Part shown: positions 18,214 through 26,940 of the stretch, piece by piece
Position numbering within the stretch: position 1 is the stretch's first letter
How the letters are laid out: the number at the start of each line of letters is the position of its first letter
Assembly (NCBI RefSeq): GCF_004348735.1
Contig: NZ_SMKT01000012.1
Span: 1-64,000, forward strand
Source of the DNA: Actinomadura sp. KC06
GTDB taxonomy: Bacteria; Actinomycetota; Actinomycetes; Streptosporangiales; Streptosporangiaceae
DNA length: 64,000 nucleotides
Direction of reading: 5' to 3'
The notes under the pieces: generated by a model
Databases searched by the model: none
What the model was told of the DNA's origin: nothing
What the model saw: the letters and a program-made list of their open reading frames with translations, nothing else
Made by a program: the position numbers and the translations under genes

Positions 18214-19209
18214 ATGGACGACGGCACACCGGAGGAGCTGCTGGTGGCGGCGCGCGAGGGCGACGGGGCGGCCTTCGGACGGCTGGTGGCGCCGTTCCTC
18301 GGGGAACTGCAGGTGCACTGCTACCGGATGCTGGGGTCGGTCCACGATGCCGAAGACGTGGTGCAGGACACGCTCGACCGGGCCTGGCGCGGCCTTGAGC
18401 GGTTCGAGTATCGCGGGTCGGTGCGGCCGTGGCTCTACAAGATCGCGACAAATCGTTCGTTGACGCTGATCGAGCGGCGTGGACGGCGTGAGCTGCCCGT
18501 CGATCTGAGCCCCGAACGTGCGCCGCTGGCCGAGACGGTCTGGCTCGAGCCGTATCCGGATCGGCTCATGAACTGGACGGCGCGGCTCACCCCGGAGGAG
18601 CAGGCGGTGGCGCGCGAGAGCGTGGAGATCGCCTTCGTCGCCGCCCTCCAGCACCTGCCGGCCTCGCAGCGCGCCGTGCTGCTCCTGCGCGACGTGCTCG
18701 GCTATGGCGCCGGCGAGGCCGCGGACCTGCTGGAGACGTCGGTCGCGGCGGTCAACAGTTCTCTTCAGCGTGCCCGCAAGGTCGTCGCCGGGCGGCTCCC
18801 CGACGACGCCCAGCGTCAGACCTTGGCCTCACTCGGAGAGGCGAGCGTGCGCGACCTCGCCCAGCGGTACGCGGCGGCCTGGGAGGCCGGGGACGTCGAC
18901 GCCGTGGTGGCGATGTTGACGGCGGACGCGAAGTTCTCGATGCCGCCGCAGACGGTCTGGTACGAGGGACACGACAGCATCCGCGGCTTCCTGGAGGAGG
19001 GGCCGATGCGCGAACGGTGGCGCTTCCTGCCGACGCGGGCCGGCGGGCAGCTGGCGTTCGGTACGTACATGTGGAACGGGGACAAGGGCGTCTACGTCCC
19101 GGCGGGGCTGGACGCGTTGATGTTGCGGGACGGGCTCGTCGCCGAGGTCATCTCGTTCCTGGACGCGGACTTCCCGGTGTACGGGTTGCCGGCTGAGCTG
19201 GCTGGATAG
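18214..19209 (+). CDS. ECF sigma factor with C-terminal SnoaL-like domain
   Basis: This 331-residue RNA polymerase sigma factor starts at ATG 18214; the frame is open further upstream but that part is not protein-like. Sigma region 2 lies at about 18-85 (CYRMLGSVHDAEDVVQDTLDR, RPWLYKIATNRSL). Region 4 lies at about 145-200 (LPASQRAVLLLRDVLGYGAGEAAD). An NTF2/SnoaL domain covers about 210-325 (RYAAAWEAGDVDAVVAMLTADAKF). This is the architecture of the SigG/TIGR02960-like ECF group, in which the SnoaL domain modulates activity and no separate anti-sigma gene is needed; none is adjacent here. The downstream gene is a free SnoaL-like protein, 83 bases away, and may be a partner or target. Confidence 0.9.
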   Translation: MDDGTPEELLVAAREGDGAAFGRLVAPFLGELQVHCYRMLGSVHDAEDVVQDTLDRAWRGLERFEYRGSVRPWLYKIATNRSLTLIERRGRRELPVDLSPERAPLAETVWLEPYPDRLMNWTARLTPEEQAVARESVEIAFVAALQHLPASQRAVLLLRDVLGYGAGEAADLLETSVAAVNSSLQRARKVVAGRLPDDAQRQTLASLGEASVRDLAQRYAAAWEAGDVDAVVAMLTADAKFSMPPQTVWYEGHDSIRGFLEEGPMRERWRFLPTRAGGQLAFGTYMWNGDKGVYVPAGLDALMLRDGLVAEVISFLDADFPVYGLPAELAG

Positions 19210-19292
19210 CGAATTCGGCGCGCCGCGATGATTTCGCGAGCCGGCGCGAGTTGTAGCTGTGACAGAGCTTCGACCCGAGAGGACGCGAACCG

Positions 19293-19736
19293 ATGACCGC
19301 AGCAGCCGAAGACGTGATCCGCACCCTGATAGAGCGCTGGGCCGAGGCCGTGCACTCAGGTGACATGGACGCGGTGCTCGCCTACCACGCCAAGGACATC
19401 GTGATGTTCGACGTGCCGCCGCCGTTCGAGGGCGTTCGCGGCATCGAGGCCTACCGCGAGACCTGGCCCCCGTTCTTCGAATGGCAGGCGAACGGCGCCT
19501 CGTTCGAGATCGAGTCGCTGGACGTCACCGCCGGCGGCGACGTCGCGTTCGCGCACGCCCTGCTGCGTTGCGGCACCGCCGAAGAACTGGCCGCCAACCC
19601 GGCCAACCGCCTGCGTCTGACACTCGGCTTGCTATTCGAGGACGGCCGGTGGGTCGTCACGCACGAGCACCATTCGTTCCCCATCACCGATCAGCCGGCT
19701 ACCGGTCAGGTGCGGGAGCCGGGTGGTGCTCGGTGA
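19293..19736 (+). CDS. SnoaL/NTF2-like protein
   Basis: This is a 147-residue cytosolic NTF2-fold protein (VIRTLIERWAEAVHSGDMDA, AYHAKDIVMFDVPPPFEG, EDGRWVVTHEHHSF). Family members include ketosteroid-isomerase-like enzymes and small ligand binders. No catalytic set can be assigned safely. The start ATG is preceded by GAGAGGA. It directly follows the ECF sigma factor that itself carries a SnoaL domain, so the two may respond to the same ligand, or this gene may belong to its regulon. That is inference from position. Confidence 0.8.
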   Translation: MTAAAEDVIRTLIERWAEAVHSGDMDAVLAYHAKDIVMFDVPPPFEGVRGIEAYRETWPPFFEWQANGASFEIESLDVTAGGDVAFAHALLRCGTAEELAANPANRLRLTLGLLFEDGRWVVTHEHHSFPITDQPATGQVREPGGAR

Positions 19737-19932
19737 GCCGGCGCGAGGACGGGGGCCGCTAGCGCGCGGGTTGATGCGGGGACCGACGAGCCGAACTCGC
19801 GGGAGACGAGCCCGTCCTCCAGCTCGTCGATGAGCCTGTCGAGGCCACATGTTCGGCGGCCGGGCCGCCGTCTTCGGACAGGAAACGCTCGAGCAGGTCG
19901 TCGAGCATGCACCCATACTAGGATCACCCTGT

Positions 19933-19952
19933 ATAGTCTCAGATGAGACTAT
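19933..19952. promoter_or_regulatory. Perfect palindromic operator before the ABC exporter
   Basis: ATAGTCTCA at 19933-19941 and its exact complement at 19944-19952 are separated by two bases, 43 bases before the ABC ATPase start. The left arm includes a TATAGT -10-like sequence. The form suits a TetR- or PadR-type dimer. No intact regulator gene is adjacent; on the minus strand only a short, apparently frame-broken ORF begins at 19909. Confidence 0.6.
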
Positions 19953-19994
19953 CTCGACTAGAGCTAGGATTCGGCGATCGATGGGGAGAGGTCC

Positions 19995-20780
19995 ATGCCC
20001 GATCCGACCCACCGGACCGCACCGGTGATCGGGGCTTTCCCCGGCGCGCGGGTCCAAGACCATGTCATGGTGGCCACCGCCGTGCTGAAGACCTATGGCT
20101 CCGGCGACGGCGCGGTCACCGCGCTGCGGGAGGTCTCGGCGACGTTCACCCGGGGTCAGTTCACCGCGATCATGGGACCGTCCGGGTCGGGGAAGTCGAC
20201 CTTCCTGCACTGCCTGGCCGGGCTGGACACCGTGACCTCCGGCACCGTCGTCCTCGGCGAGATCGAGCTCACCGGCCTGTCGCGGACCCGGCGCACCCAG
20301 CTGCGCCGCGACCGGATGGGCTTCGTCTTCCAGTCGTTCAACCTGCTGCCGATGCTGACCGCCGAAGAGAACATCCGGCTCACCGGACGGCTGGCGGACC
20401 GCCACGCCGAGCAGGGATGGTTCGACACGATCGTGGACGCGCTGGACCTGCGGGAGCGGCTGCGGCACCGCCCGAGCGAGTTGTCGGGCGGGCAACAGCA
20501 GCGGGTCGCGGTGGCGCGCGCACTGCTGACGCGTCCCGAAGTGCTGTTCGCCGACGAGCCCACCGGCAACCTCGATTCGCGTTCGGGCGCCGAGGTGCTC
20601 GGCTTCCTGCGCTCCGCCGTCGACTCCTACCGGCAGACAGTGATCATGGTGACGCACGACCCGGTGGCCGCCGCGCACGCCGACAGGGTGCTGTTCCTGG
20701 CCGACGGGACGATCGTCGACGAGCTGCCCGCGCCCACCATCGACGCCGTGCACGCCCGCATGCGCAAGCTGGAGGGCTGA
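19995..20780 (+). CDS. ABC transporter ATP-binding protein (MacB/LolD type)
   Basis: This 261-residue cytoplasmic ATPase energises the FtsX-type permease encoded four bases downstream. Walker A GPSGSGKST is at 61-69, followed by the Q-loop (FVFQSFNLLPMLTAEEN, typical of the MacB/LolD group), signature LSGGQQQRVAVARAL, Walker B VLFADEPTGNLD and the H-loop VTHD. GGGGAGAGG precedes the ATG. The first 24 residues precede the conserved domain, and ATG 20067 is a possible later start. The palindrome at 19933 probably controls the pair. Such pairs export antibiotics or lipids or act in envelope stress. Confidence 0.9.
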   Translation: MPDPTHRTAPVIGAFPGARVQDHVMVATAVLKTYGSGDGAVTALREVSATFTRGQFTAIMGPSGSGKSTFLHCLAGLDTVTSGTVVLGEIELTGLSRTRRTQLRRDRMGFVFQSFNLLPMLTAEENIRLTGRLADRHAEQGWFDTIVDALDLRERLRHRPSELSGGQQQRVAVARALLTRPEVLFADEPTGNLDSRSGAEVLGFLRSAVDSYRQTVIMVTHDPVAAAHADRVLFLADGTIVDELPAPTIDAVHARMRKLEG

Positions 20781-20784
20781 CGCC

Positions 20785-23382
20785 ATGGGAAACGCCATGT
20801 GGCTCATCGCGCGCCGTTCGTCCGCCGAAGGCTGGCCGCGGTTGACCGCCACGCTGCTGGCGGCGCTGGGCTCGATCGCGCTCATCGCGGGCTCGCTGCA
20901 GTTCGCCCTGCGTGCGCAGGAGGCGGTGTCGGGCAGCGACGCGAGCGAGTACTTCCGCGCGGACGTTCTCGTGCAGGGCGGAACGGTCGACCCGGACGAC
21001 CCGTACGCGCCGTCCAACGGCCGGATCCGCACGGACCGCATCGCGCCCCGGCCCGGAGTGGCGGCCGTCGCCGGGGACGCCACGGTCACGGTGACGGCCG
21101 CCCTTCCCGACGGAAGGGCGATCACGGCGTCGGCCGAGGGTCGCACGCTGCTGCGTCCATGGGTGCCCGACCCGCGGCTCAGTCCCTACCGGCTCGAGGC
21201 AGGGCGCTCCCCCGTCGAGGGTGAGGTGGCGATCGTCCGGCACATGTCGCGCGCCGGGAAGGCGAAGGTCGGCGACACGTTGACGTTGACGCTGCCCCGC
21301 CAGACGCAACGAGTGCGGATCTCCGGGGTCGTCAGCGTGCAGGATCGTGACGCGGTGGCGGCCGGTGACCTGGTGCTGGCCCCGCCCGAGACCGTCCAGC
21401 GCGCCGCCATGCTGCCCCCCGGCACCTGGCAGAGCGTCTGGGTGAAGGCCGCCCCGGGCGTGCCCCCCGAACGGCTGCGCGGTGACCTGGCCCGGGAGTT
21501 GGGCGGCGCGGCCACGGTCCGCACCGCGGAGTCCGTACGGCGCGTGCAGAGCGCAGCCGCGGAGGGCGAGGGCGCCTCGATCGCCGGCGTCATCGGCATG
21601 CTCGCCTCGGTGGCGATCTTCGTCGGACTGTTCGTGGTGGCCAACACGTTCGGGACGCTGGTCCGGCAGCGCACCCGGCGGCTCGCGCTGCTCGGGGCGA
21701 TCGGCGCCACGCCCCGGCAGATCAAGCGGCTCATCCGGCTGGAGGCGCTGGTGCTGGGCGCCGTCGCCTCGGCGGGCGGGGTCGCCGCAGGCTATCCGGT
21801 GTCCGCGCTGATCACCCGGCTGTTCGCGCGGGACGGCTTCGACGTCTCGGCCGCGGGCGCCCAGTTCGGCTGGGTCGCGCTCGCCGTCCCTGCCGCGGCC
21901 GGGATCCTGGTCACCCAGGCCGCCGCGTGGCGGGCGGCCCGCCGCGCCGCGGGCGTCTCGCCGGTCCAGGCGCTGCGCAGCACCGTCACCGAGACCCCGG
22001 AACATCGCCGGCCGCGGCTGCTGGCCGCGTTCGCGATCTTCGCCGGTGCGGGCTTCTGGTGGGCGGTGGCGGCCGCGATCCGCACCGGCGATCCGCCCGG
22101 CCCCGACCGCACGTTCGGGGTCTCGCTGATGGTCGTCTTCGGTGCGCTGCTCGCCGTGACCGGCCTGGCCGTCCTCACCCCGTTCTTCGTCAGGCCGCTG
22201 GGCGGCCTGGTCGGCCGCCTCGGCACGCTGGTAGGCGGCGAGACCGGGCGGCTGGCGCATGCCACCATCACCCGCAGCCCGCGCCGGGTCTCCTCGGCCG
22301 CCTCGTCGCTGATGCTGGGGGTCGCGCTGGTCGCGTCCGTGGCGCTGGTCACGCTGTCGGTGCACGACCGGTTCCGGGACGCGGGACGGGAGGTGATGGC
22401 GGCCGAGCACGCGATCACCTCGACCGCCAGGACCACCGAGGGCGCGCCCGCGCCGCTGCCCCGGGACGTCGCAACCCTGGTGACGGCCGCGCCGGAGGTG
22501 TCGCAGGCGACCGCTCTCACGCAGACCGAGGTCAAGCTGGTCTCGCCCCCATCGAACCGGCTCGAACCGGACGAGGAACCCGAGCCGTTCTACTTCCTCG
22601 TCAGCGGCGCCGAGCAGGCCGGGTTGCGCGACGTCCTGCGGCTGGGCGGACGGCCGCCCACGCTGCGTCCCGGCCAGATCGCGCTGTCGTCGACCGTCAT
22701 GAAGGAGCGAGGGCTGCGCCGCGGCGAGGAGATCGTCGTCCGTGGCGCTCAGGGCCGCGTCACCCTCACGGTGGCGGCCGTCTACCACGACCCGTCCCAC
22801 CTGTTCGCCGAACAGGCGCTCGCGGCGCCCGCGACGATGGACCGGCTGGACGCCAACGCGGCGACCCAGGCCGTCCTGGTGCGAGGCGGCTCCCCCGAGG
22901 ACCTCGAGCGCGCGGTGGCCGGAGTGCCGGGCGTGCGGGTCCTCGACCGTGACGCCTACGTGGACGCCGCGTCCAGCTCCCTCACCCGTCCACTACGGGC
23001 GACGTACAGCTTCGTCGGCATGGCGCTGCTGCTGGCACTGTTCGGCATGGCGACCACGGTGTCGATGAGCGTCACCGAACGCACGCGGGAGTTCGGGCTC
23101 CTGGGCGCCGTGGGCACGACCATGAGGCAGATCCGCTCGATCGTCCGGTGGGAGGCGGCGACCGTGGTCGTCCTCGGCACGATCCTCGGCCTCGTGATCG
23201 CCATGGGAACACTGACTCTTCTGCACCTGGCGACGGGAAGTTCCTTCCTGCGCCCGGACCCGCCGTGGTGGCTGGTCCCGATACTGACGGCAGGTGCGGC
23301 AGCGGCGACGCTGGCCACCTCGGCCCTCCCCGCACGTCGGGCCGCCGCCATACCCGTCCTGGAAGCCACCAAGGCCGAGTAG
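20785..23382 (+). CDS. FtsX-like ABC permease, two-unit
   Basis: This is an 865-residue integral membrane permease partner of the ATPase four bases upstream; GGAGGG precedes the ATG. It has the doubled FtsX plan. A first membrane segment at about 19-40 is followed by a large extracytoplasmic domain. A three-helix FtsX block at about 265-395 carries RQRTRRLALLGAIGATPRQI. A linker helix pair follows, then a second soluble domain, and a final FtsX block at about 745-860 carries TERTREFGLLGAVGTTMRQI. The repeated glycine-rich coupling motif is intact in both halves. The substrate is unknown; a role in drug or peptide export or detoxification is likely for this class in actinobacteria. Confidence 0.9.
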   Translation: MGNAMWLIARRSSAEGWPRLTATLLAALGSIALIAGSLQFALRAQEAVSGSDASEYFRADVLVQGGTVDPDDPYAPSNGRIRTDRIAPRPGVAAVAGDATVTVTAALPDGRAITASAEGRTLLRPWVPDPRLSPYRLEAGRSPVEGEVAIVRHMSRAGKAKVGDTLTLTLPRQTQRVRISGVVSVQDRDAVAAGDLVLAPPETVQRAAMLPPGTWQSVWVKAAPGVPPERLRGDLARELGGAATVRTAESVRRVQSAAAEGEGASIAGVIGMLASVAIFVGLFVVANTFGTLVRQRTRRLALLGAIGATPRQIKRLIRLEALVLGAVASAGGVAAGYPVSALITRLFARDGFDVSAAGAQFGWVALAVPAAAGILVTQAAAWRAARRAAGVSPVQALRSTVTETPEHRRPRLLAAFAIFAGAGFWWAVAAAIRTGDPPGPDRTFGVSLMVVFGALLAVTGLAVLTPFFVRPLGGLVGRLGTLVGGETGRLAHATITRSPRRVSSAASSLMLGVALVASVALVTLSVHDRFRDAGREVMAAEHAITSTARTTEGAPAPLPRDVATLVTAAPEVSQATALTQTEVKLVSPPSNRLEPDEEPEPFYFLVSGAEQAGLRDVLRLGGRPPTLRPGQIALSSTVMKERGLRRGEEIVVRGAQGRVTLTVAAVYHDPSHLFAEQALAAPATMDRLDANAATQAVLVRGGSPEDLERAVAGVPGVRVLDRDAYVDAASSSLTRPLRATYSFVGMALLLALFGMATTVSMSVTERTREFGLLGAVGTTMRQIRSIVRWEAATVVVLGTILGLVIAMGTLTLLHLATGSSFLRPDPPWWLVPILTAGAAAATLATSALPARRAAAIPVLEATKAE

Positions 23383-23612
23383 GCCCCAGCACACGGCCAG
23401 CGGCCGGCAGCGTCAGGTCGCGCGTAACGCCGGAGCTTCGCCGATGGATGAGCAGCCCCACATCAAGCGGTGCGCAGGAGGTCGTCGCGGCGGCGATCGA
23501 GCGGAGGGCCTACCCCTCGAAAATCTCCCAACTATCTACTCTCTGCAATCAGTCGATCCCTCTAAGTGAGGGCATGGGATTGGGTGGATGCTCCCGACCC
23601 CCAGGAGAGGCC

Positions 23613-24137
23613 ATGCCCGACCACACCAATGCCATCCCGACCGGCAAGGTCTTGATCGTGCACAAGGTGATCAACGCCTACCTCATGCCCGATGGCATCA
23701 GCGATGCCGAGACCAGCGACAACGACGAACTTCAGACCTACTGGGTGGACCCCTGGCCCAACAATGCATCGGTCTACTGGGTGTTCGAGCCCGCGCGGGA
23801 CCGCCCCGGGGCTTACTACATCCGGTCCCAGCCCAACCAGCGATACCTCGGGATCCGGGGGGACGTGGCGAAAGCCGACGCGGTGGTGACCCTGCGGATG
23901 AACGAAAACAATGCCGGCCTCTGGGAGCCCGTCCCCATCCCGGGCCTGCCCGACAACCCGAACCACCCGGTGGTACGCGCGCTACGGCTGCGCGGCACCA
24001 ACTTCGCCATGGCCACAGGCGGGAACCTTCCCAACCGAGACGCCGAGATCCACCTGGACCGCGCCTGGGACGGCGAGTTCAACTTCTACCACGCATTCCT
24101 CCTCATCCCCGAAGCGTCGGTCGTCACCCGGCCGTAG
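23613..24137 (+). CDS. Hypothetical protein, possible beta-trefoil lectin fold
   Basis: This 174-residue protein is preceded by AGGAGAGG at the right distance from ATG 23613. Repeating motifs of the type YxxxxQPNQRYLGIRG and LRGTNFAMATGGNLPNRD, about 45-50 residues apart, with many aromatic and Gly residues, suggest a beta-trefoil (ricin-like) carbohydrate-binding domain. It has no signal peptide or membrane segment, so it would be cytoplasmic or leave by another route. It is monocistronic between the ABC exporter and a strong hairpin. The fold assignment is by eye only. Its role is unknown. Confidence 0.7.
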   Translation: MPDHTNAIPTGKVLIVHKVINAYLMPDGISDAETSDNDELQTYWVDPWPNNASVYWVFEPARDRPGAYYIRSQPNQRYLGIRGDVAKADAVVTLRMNENNAGLWEPVPIPGLPDNPNHPVVRALRLRGTNFAMATGGNLPNRDAEIHLDRAWDGEFNFYHAFLLIPEASVVTRP

Positions 24138-24243
24138 CAGCCTGCCCGTACGTGCGCACTCGTCCGGGCACACAGGCGCCTTGACGCCGCCCGCACGATA
24201 CCCGCAGGCCACCGCCGAGACAGTCCTCGCACGCACGTCATCA

Positions 24244-24273
24244 GCCCGATGCCGTCTCCGGACGGCATCGGGC
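24244..24273. terminator. Strong hairpin between convergent genes
   Basis: A perfect 13-base stem (24244-24256 with 24261-24273) closes on a TCCG tetraloop. It lies between the plus-strand lectin-like gene (ends 24137) and the minus-strand NTF2-like gene (ends 24326). It probably terminates both, since it reads the same either way and has no clear U-tract. Confidence 0.7.
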
Positions 24274-24325
24274 GAAAGAGCCGAGCGTGACGTTCGAGAC
24301 CGACCATCTGCAGATCCGCGGTCAT

Positions 24326-24868
24326 CTATTGAGAGTGGAGCCGGTCCGGTAGGTCGGCCAGCGCGAAGACCTTCCAGAAATAGGCATCCGCCGCGTGCTG
24401 GTCGCCGGGGTAGTTGATCGCCTCGGCGATACGGCCCTCCTCGACGCGGAAGGCCAGCGCCCAGGTGATGTCCAGTCCCTTGGGCTTCGTGCTCCACCCG
24501 CGGTGCAGGTCGACCACCCAGTCGCCGTCCGCGGCCAGGAAGATCGTCTCGGCCTTGAAGCCCGCCCGGCCGAGCGCCTTGAAGAAGGCCAGCACCTCGT
24601 CCGGACCCTCTTTCGTGCCGGCCAGGGGATGGTGTCCGGGGATGGTCCAGGTGATGTCCCGGGCGAAGAACCTCGTGCGCAGCGCTTGGAGATCGCCTTT
24701 TCCGTAGGCGTCGTAATACTTGCGGATCAGGGTGACGTTCGGATGCTCGCGAGGCTTGCCGACGGGCGCCGCCGCGGCCGGTTCGGGGCCCGCGATGGTC
24801 GCGGCGGCCGCGGCCGCCGCGGTGACGCCGGCGGCGCGCAACAGGCTCGCGCGAGAGATCTCGCTCAA
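24326..24868 (-). CDS. Exported NTF2/SnoaL-like protein
   Basis: This 180-residue protein starts at TTG 24868, seven bases after AAAGGAG. The N-terminus (SRASLLRAAGVTAAAAAAATIA, alanine signal around 12-33) looks like a Tat-like signal lacking the full twin arginine, or a Sec signal. An NTF2-like domain follows, about 42-170 (LIRKYYDAYGKGDLQALRT, WTIPGHHPLAGTKEGPDEVLAF). This is the polyketide-cyclase/limonene-epoxide-hydrolase-like fold in a secreted form. The function is unknown. Three more NTF2-like proteins or domains lie within 7 kb. Confidence 0.8.
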   Translation of the reverse strand: MSEISRASLLRAAGVTAAAAAAATIAGPEPAAAAPVGKPREHPNVTLIRKYYDAYGKGDLQALRTRFFARDITWTIPGHHPLAGTKEGPDEVLAFFKALGRAGFKAETIFLAADGDWVVDLHRGWSTKPKGLDITWALAFRVEEGRIAEAINYPGDQHAADAYFWKVFALADLPDRLHSQ

Positions 24869-25201
24869 GAGGAACTCCTTTCGGAAATGGGGACAGCGCT
24901 TGTCCCGCTCATGTGGTGGTCGGAGGGAAAGACGGCGATGGCCAGTGCGCCCAACGCCGAGTTGCTGCGCGGTGACGTTTAGAGCGCAGGCGACGCCGTG
25001 ACGAGCCTGTGCGGTACCCCGGTGAGGGACGCGGCCCTCATGGCGGCGAATGCCAGCCCCTGACCCACGCTCATGACGACGACGCCGAAGACGTCCCCCT
25101 GCCGGGAGTGAGTTCAGAGGTCACATGAGCTCCGGTCGCGAGTGAGCTGTCACCATTGGCTCTCCATAGACCGCGGACTTTCCGCGCCGCATACCAGCCG
25201 C
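24869..25201. other. Gene-free stretch
   Basis: About 330 bases lie between two minus-strand genes. Only short low-complexity frames are present. Apart from the ribosome-binding site for the downstream TTG start, I see no structured element. Confidence 0.5.
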
Positions 25202-25696
25202 TCAGTAGCGGCCCACAACATCGCGGATCAGCCCGTCCTGGATCAGGAATGCGTAGGAGAAGCTCTCGCCACCGCCCCCGCCCGTCTTGAAGTCGTAGTT
25301 CACGACGTACCGGTCGCCGTCCCAGCGGCTCCCGGTGGGCTTGTAGCGGCCGCCGACGTCGAGTACTTCGGGAATGAGGAAGCGATTCATGATGTCGGCG
25401 CGCGACGGGTAGACGCGGCCTGCGCTGTCGAATCGGGCGTTCTCCGCGAAGGTGGCCTCGACCCCTTTCGCGTCCCCCGCGTTGGCGGCGTCCAGGAAGC
25501 GGCGCGCGACCCGTTCGGCCTCCGCCTTGTCGACGGGCACGGCGACGGTGGACGCCCGAAGAGAATCCGAGGCGCCCGCCTCTGTGCCGGTGCCTGCGGA
25601 ATTTTCCGGCGAACCGCCGGTATCCCCCGCGCCACCGCAACCTGTGAGCAGTACCGCCGCCACCATTGCGAAGCCGATGTGCCTACGAAAACGCAT
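25202..25696 (-). CDS. NTF2-like lipoprotein
   Basis: This 164-residue putative lipoprotein has a basic N-terminus, a hydrophobic stretch and lipobox LLTGC with Cys20. A Gly/Ser/Thr-rich linker and an NTF2-like domain follow (AERVARRFLDAANAGDAKGVEATFAE, then SFSYAFLIQDGLI). I start at ATG 25696, with GGAG upstream; the frame is open to 25891, but that extension is arginine-rich and lies before the signal. It would sit on the outer face of the membrane. It is divergent from the LysR regulator, which may control it. Ligand and function are unknown. Confidence 0.78.
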   Translation of the reverse strand: MRFRRHIGFAMVAAVLLTGCGGAGDTGGSPENSAGTGTEAGASDSLRASTVAVPVDKAEAERVARRFLDAANAGDAKGVEATFAENARFDSAGRVYPSRADIMNRFLIPEVLDVGGRYKPTGSRWDGDRYVVNYDFKTGGGGGESFSYAFLIQDGLIRDVVGRY

Positions 25697-25896
25697 GACA
25701 AAATCTCCAACCCTGCCATTTTCTTTCCTTCGCTTCCCGGCCGACGAGTGGACGCTGTGCCCCCGGCCCTGCGAGCGCAGGGCCTCCGCGGGCCGAGGGG
25801 AGGTCTCCGCTGCCGAAGGACGTCCGCTGGGCTCAGCAAAGCGCGGGCTCCCCGCGCGAGTCCAAGACCTTTGCCTATGCAAAAAGCGCATGGTGG

Positions 25897-25979
25897 CCCA
25901 AGGGCTGGCGTCTCACCCGAGATGGCAAGGGAGTATGAGACCCATGCCCATACAGTTGACGCCTAGATCAGCCCTTGGG
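25897..25979. promoter_or_regulatory. Divergent lipoprotein/LysR promoter region with inverted repeats
   Basis: CCCAAGGGCTG (25897-25907) and its exact complement (25969-25979) bracket the region just before the LysR start. Inside lies a second symmetric element (GTATG at 25933-25937 and CATAC at 25948-25952, spaced 10 bases), which fits a LysR-type activator site. The pair probably mediates autoregulation and control of the divergent lipoprotein gene. Confidence 0.45.
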
Positions 25980-25995
25980 TCAGGGAGGCCTGCGC

Positions 25996-26940
25996 ATGGA
26001 CGTGGACACGCGATCCCTGCGGTATTTCATCGAACTCGCCGAACAACTGAACTTCACCCGCGCCTCCGAACGGCTCTTCGTCTCCCAGCCCGCGCTGAGC
26101 CGAAGGATCCGCCAGCTTGAAGAGGACCTCCGCACGCCGCTGTTCGAGCGGACCGGTCGCGAGGTCCTGCTGACCGCTGCGGGCGAGGCGCTCCTCCCGC
26201 TAGCGCGGCAGCTCATCGCCGACTGGCAGGCGGCCCAGCGCACCGCACGCGTCGTGGCGGCGGCCAGGTCCCGAATCCTGCGAGTCGGATTCGAGGCTTC
26301 GGGTGCCGGGACGATGGCCACCCAGGCTTACACCGAGTTCATGCGGCGGCACCCCGATTCCTCCGTCGAGCCCAAGCGCTTCGAGTGGGGCGGGGAGGTG
26401 ATGGCGCTGCACGAAGGCCTGGTCGACGTCGCCTTCGTCTGGCTGCCCGCCCACACCACCGGATTGCACACCGAGGTCGTGGCCGTCGAGCGGCGGATGG
26501 CCGGGCTGGCCACCGGACATCCGCTGGCCGGACGGGACACGATCTCGATCCTGGAGCTGAACGACGAGCCGATCGTCTGGACCCGGCGGGCGCCGCGGGA
26601 CTGGGTCGACTGGTGGGCGGTGAACCCGCGTCCCGACGGACGGGAGCCGCTGTGGGGACCGGAGAACGACAACGTCGAGGAGATGCTCGAACACGTGGCC
26701 TCCGGCCGGGCGATCTGCATCAGCCCCGAGTCGATGACACTGCACTACAGCCGTCCGGATCTGGCCTGGGTGCCCGTGGACGACGTCCCACCGCTGCGCA
26801 TCGCCCTCTGCTGGCCGGTGAACACCACCAACCAATCCGTCGCCGACTTCGCCTCCGTGGTCAGGCACCTGTCCAGGGAACCCACGTCCGACTCGACCCG
26901 CGATCCGATCCCCGGGGAAGCCCGCAGGATCGGCGGTTGA
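25996..26940 (+). CDS. LysR-family transcriptional regulator
   Basis: This 314-residue DNA-binding protein starts at ATG 25996, seven bases after AGGGAGG; the frame is open to 25975 but the site decides. The N-terminal winged helix-turn-helix at about 1-60 contains LRYFIELAEQLNFTRASERL and SQPALSRRIRQLEEDL. The periplasmic-binding-protein-like effector domain follows at about 90-300. It resembles members that control aromatic or small-acid metabolism, but the effector cannot be told. It is divergent from the NTF2-like lipoprotein, its likely target. Confidence 0.9.
   Translation: MDVDTRSLRYFIELAEQLNFTRASERLFVSQPALSRRIRQLEEDLRTPLFERTGREVLLTAAGEALLPLARQLIADWQAAQRTARVVAAARSRILRVGFEASGAGTMATQAYTEFMRRHPDSSVEPKRFEWGGEVMALHEGLVDVAFVWLPAHTTGLHTEVVAVERRMAGLATGHPLAGRDTISILELNDEPIVWTRRAPRDWVDWWAVNPRPDGREPLWGPENDNVEEMLEHVASGRAICISPESMTLHYSRPDLAWVPVDDVPPLRIALCWPVNTTNQSVADFASVVRHLSREPTSDSTRDPIPGEARRIGG

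Noticed and set aside
20644..22800. Minus-strand open frame of 718 codons
   Set aside because: It lies opposite the FtsX-type permease; the sequence is charged and Arg/Gly/Asp-rich with no motif.
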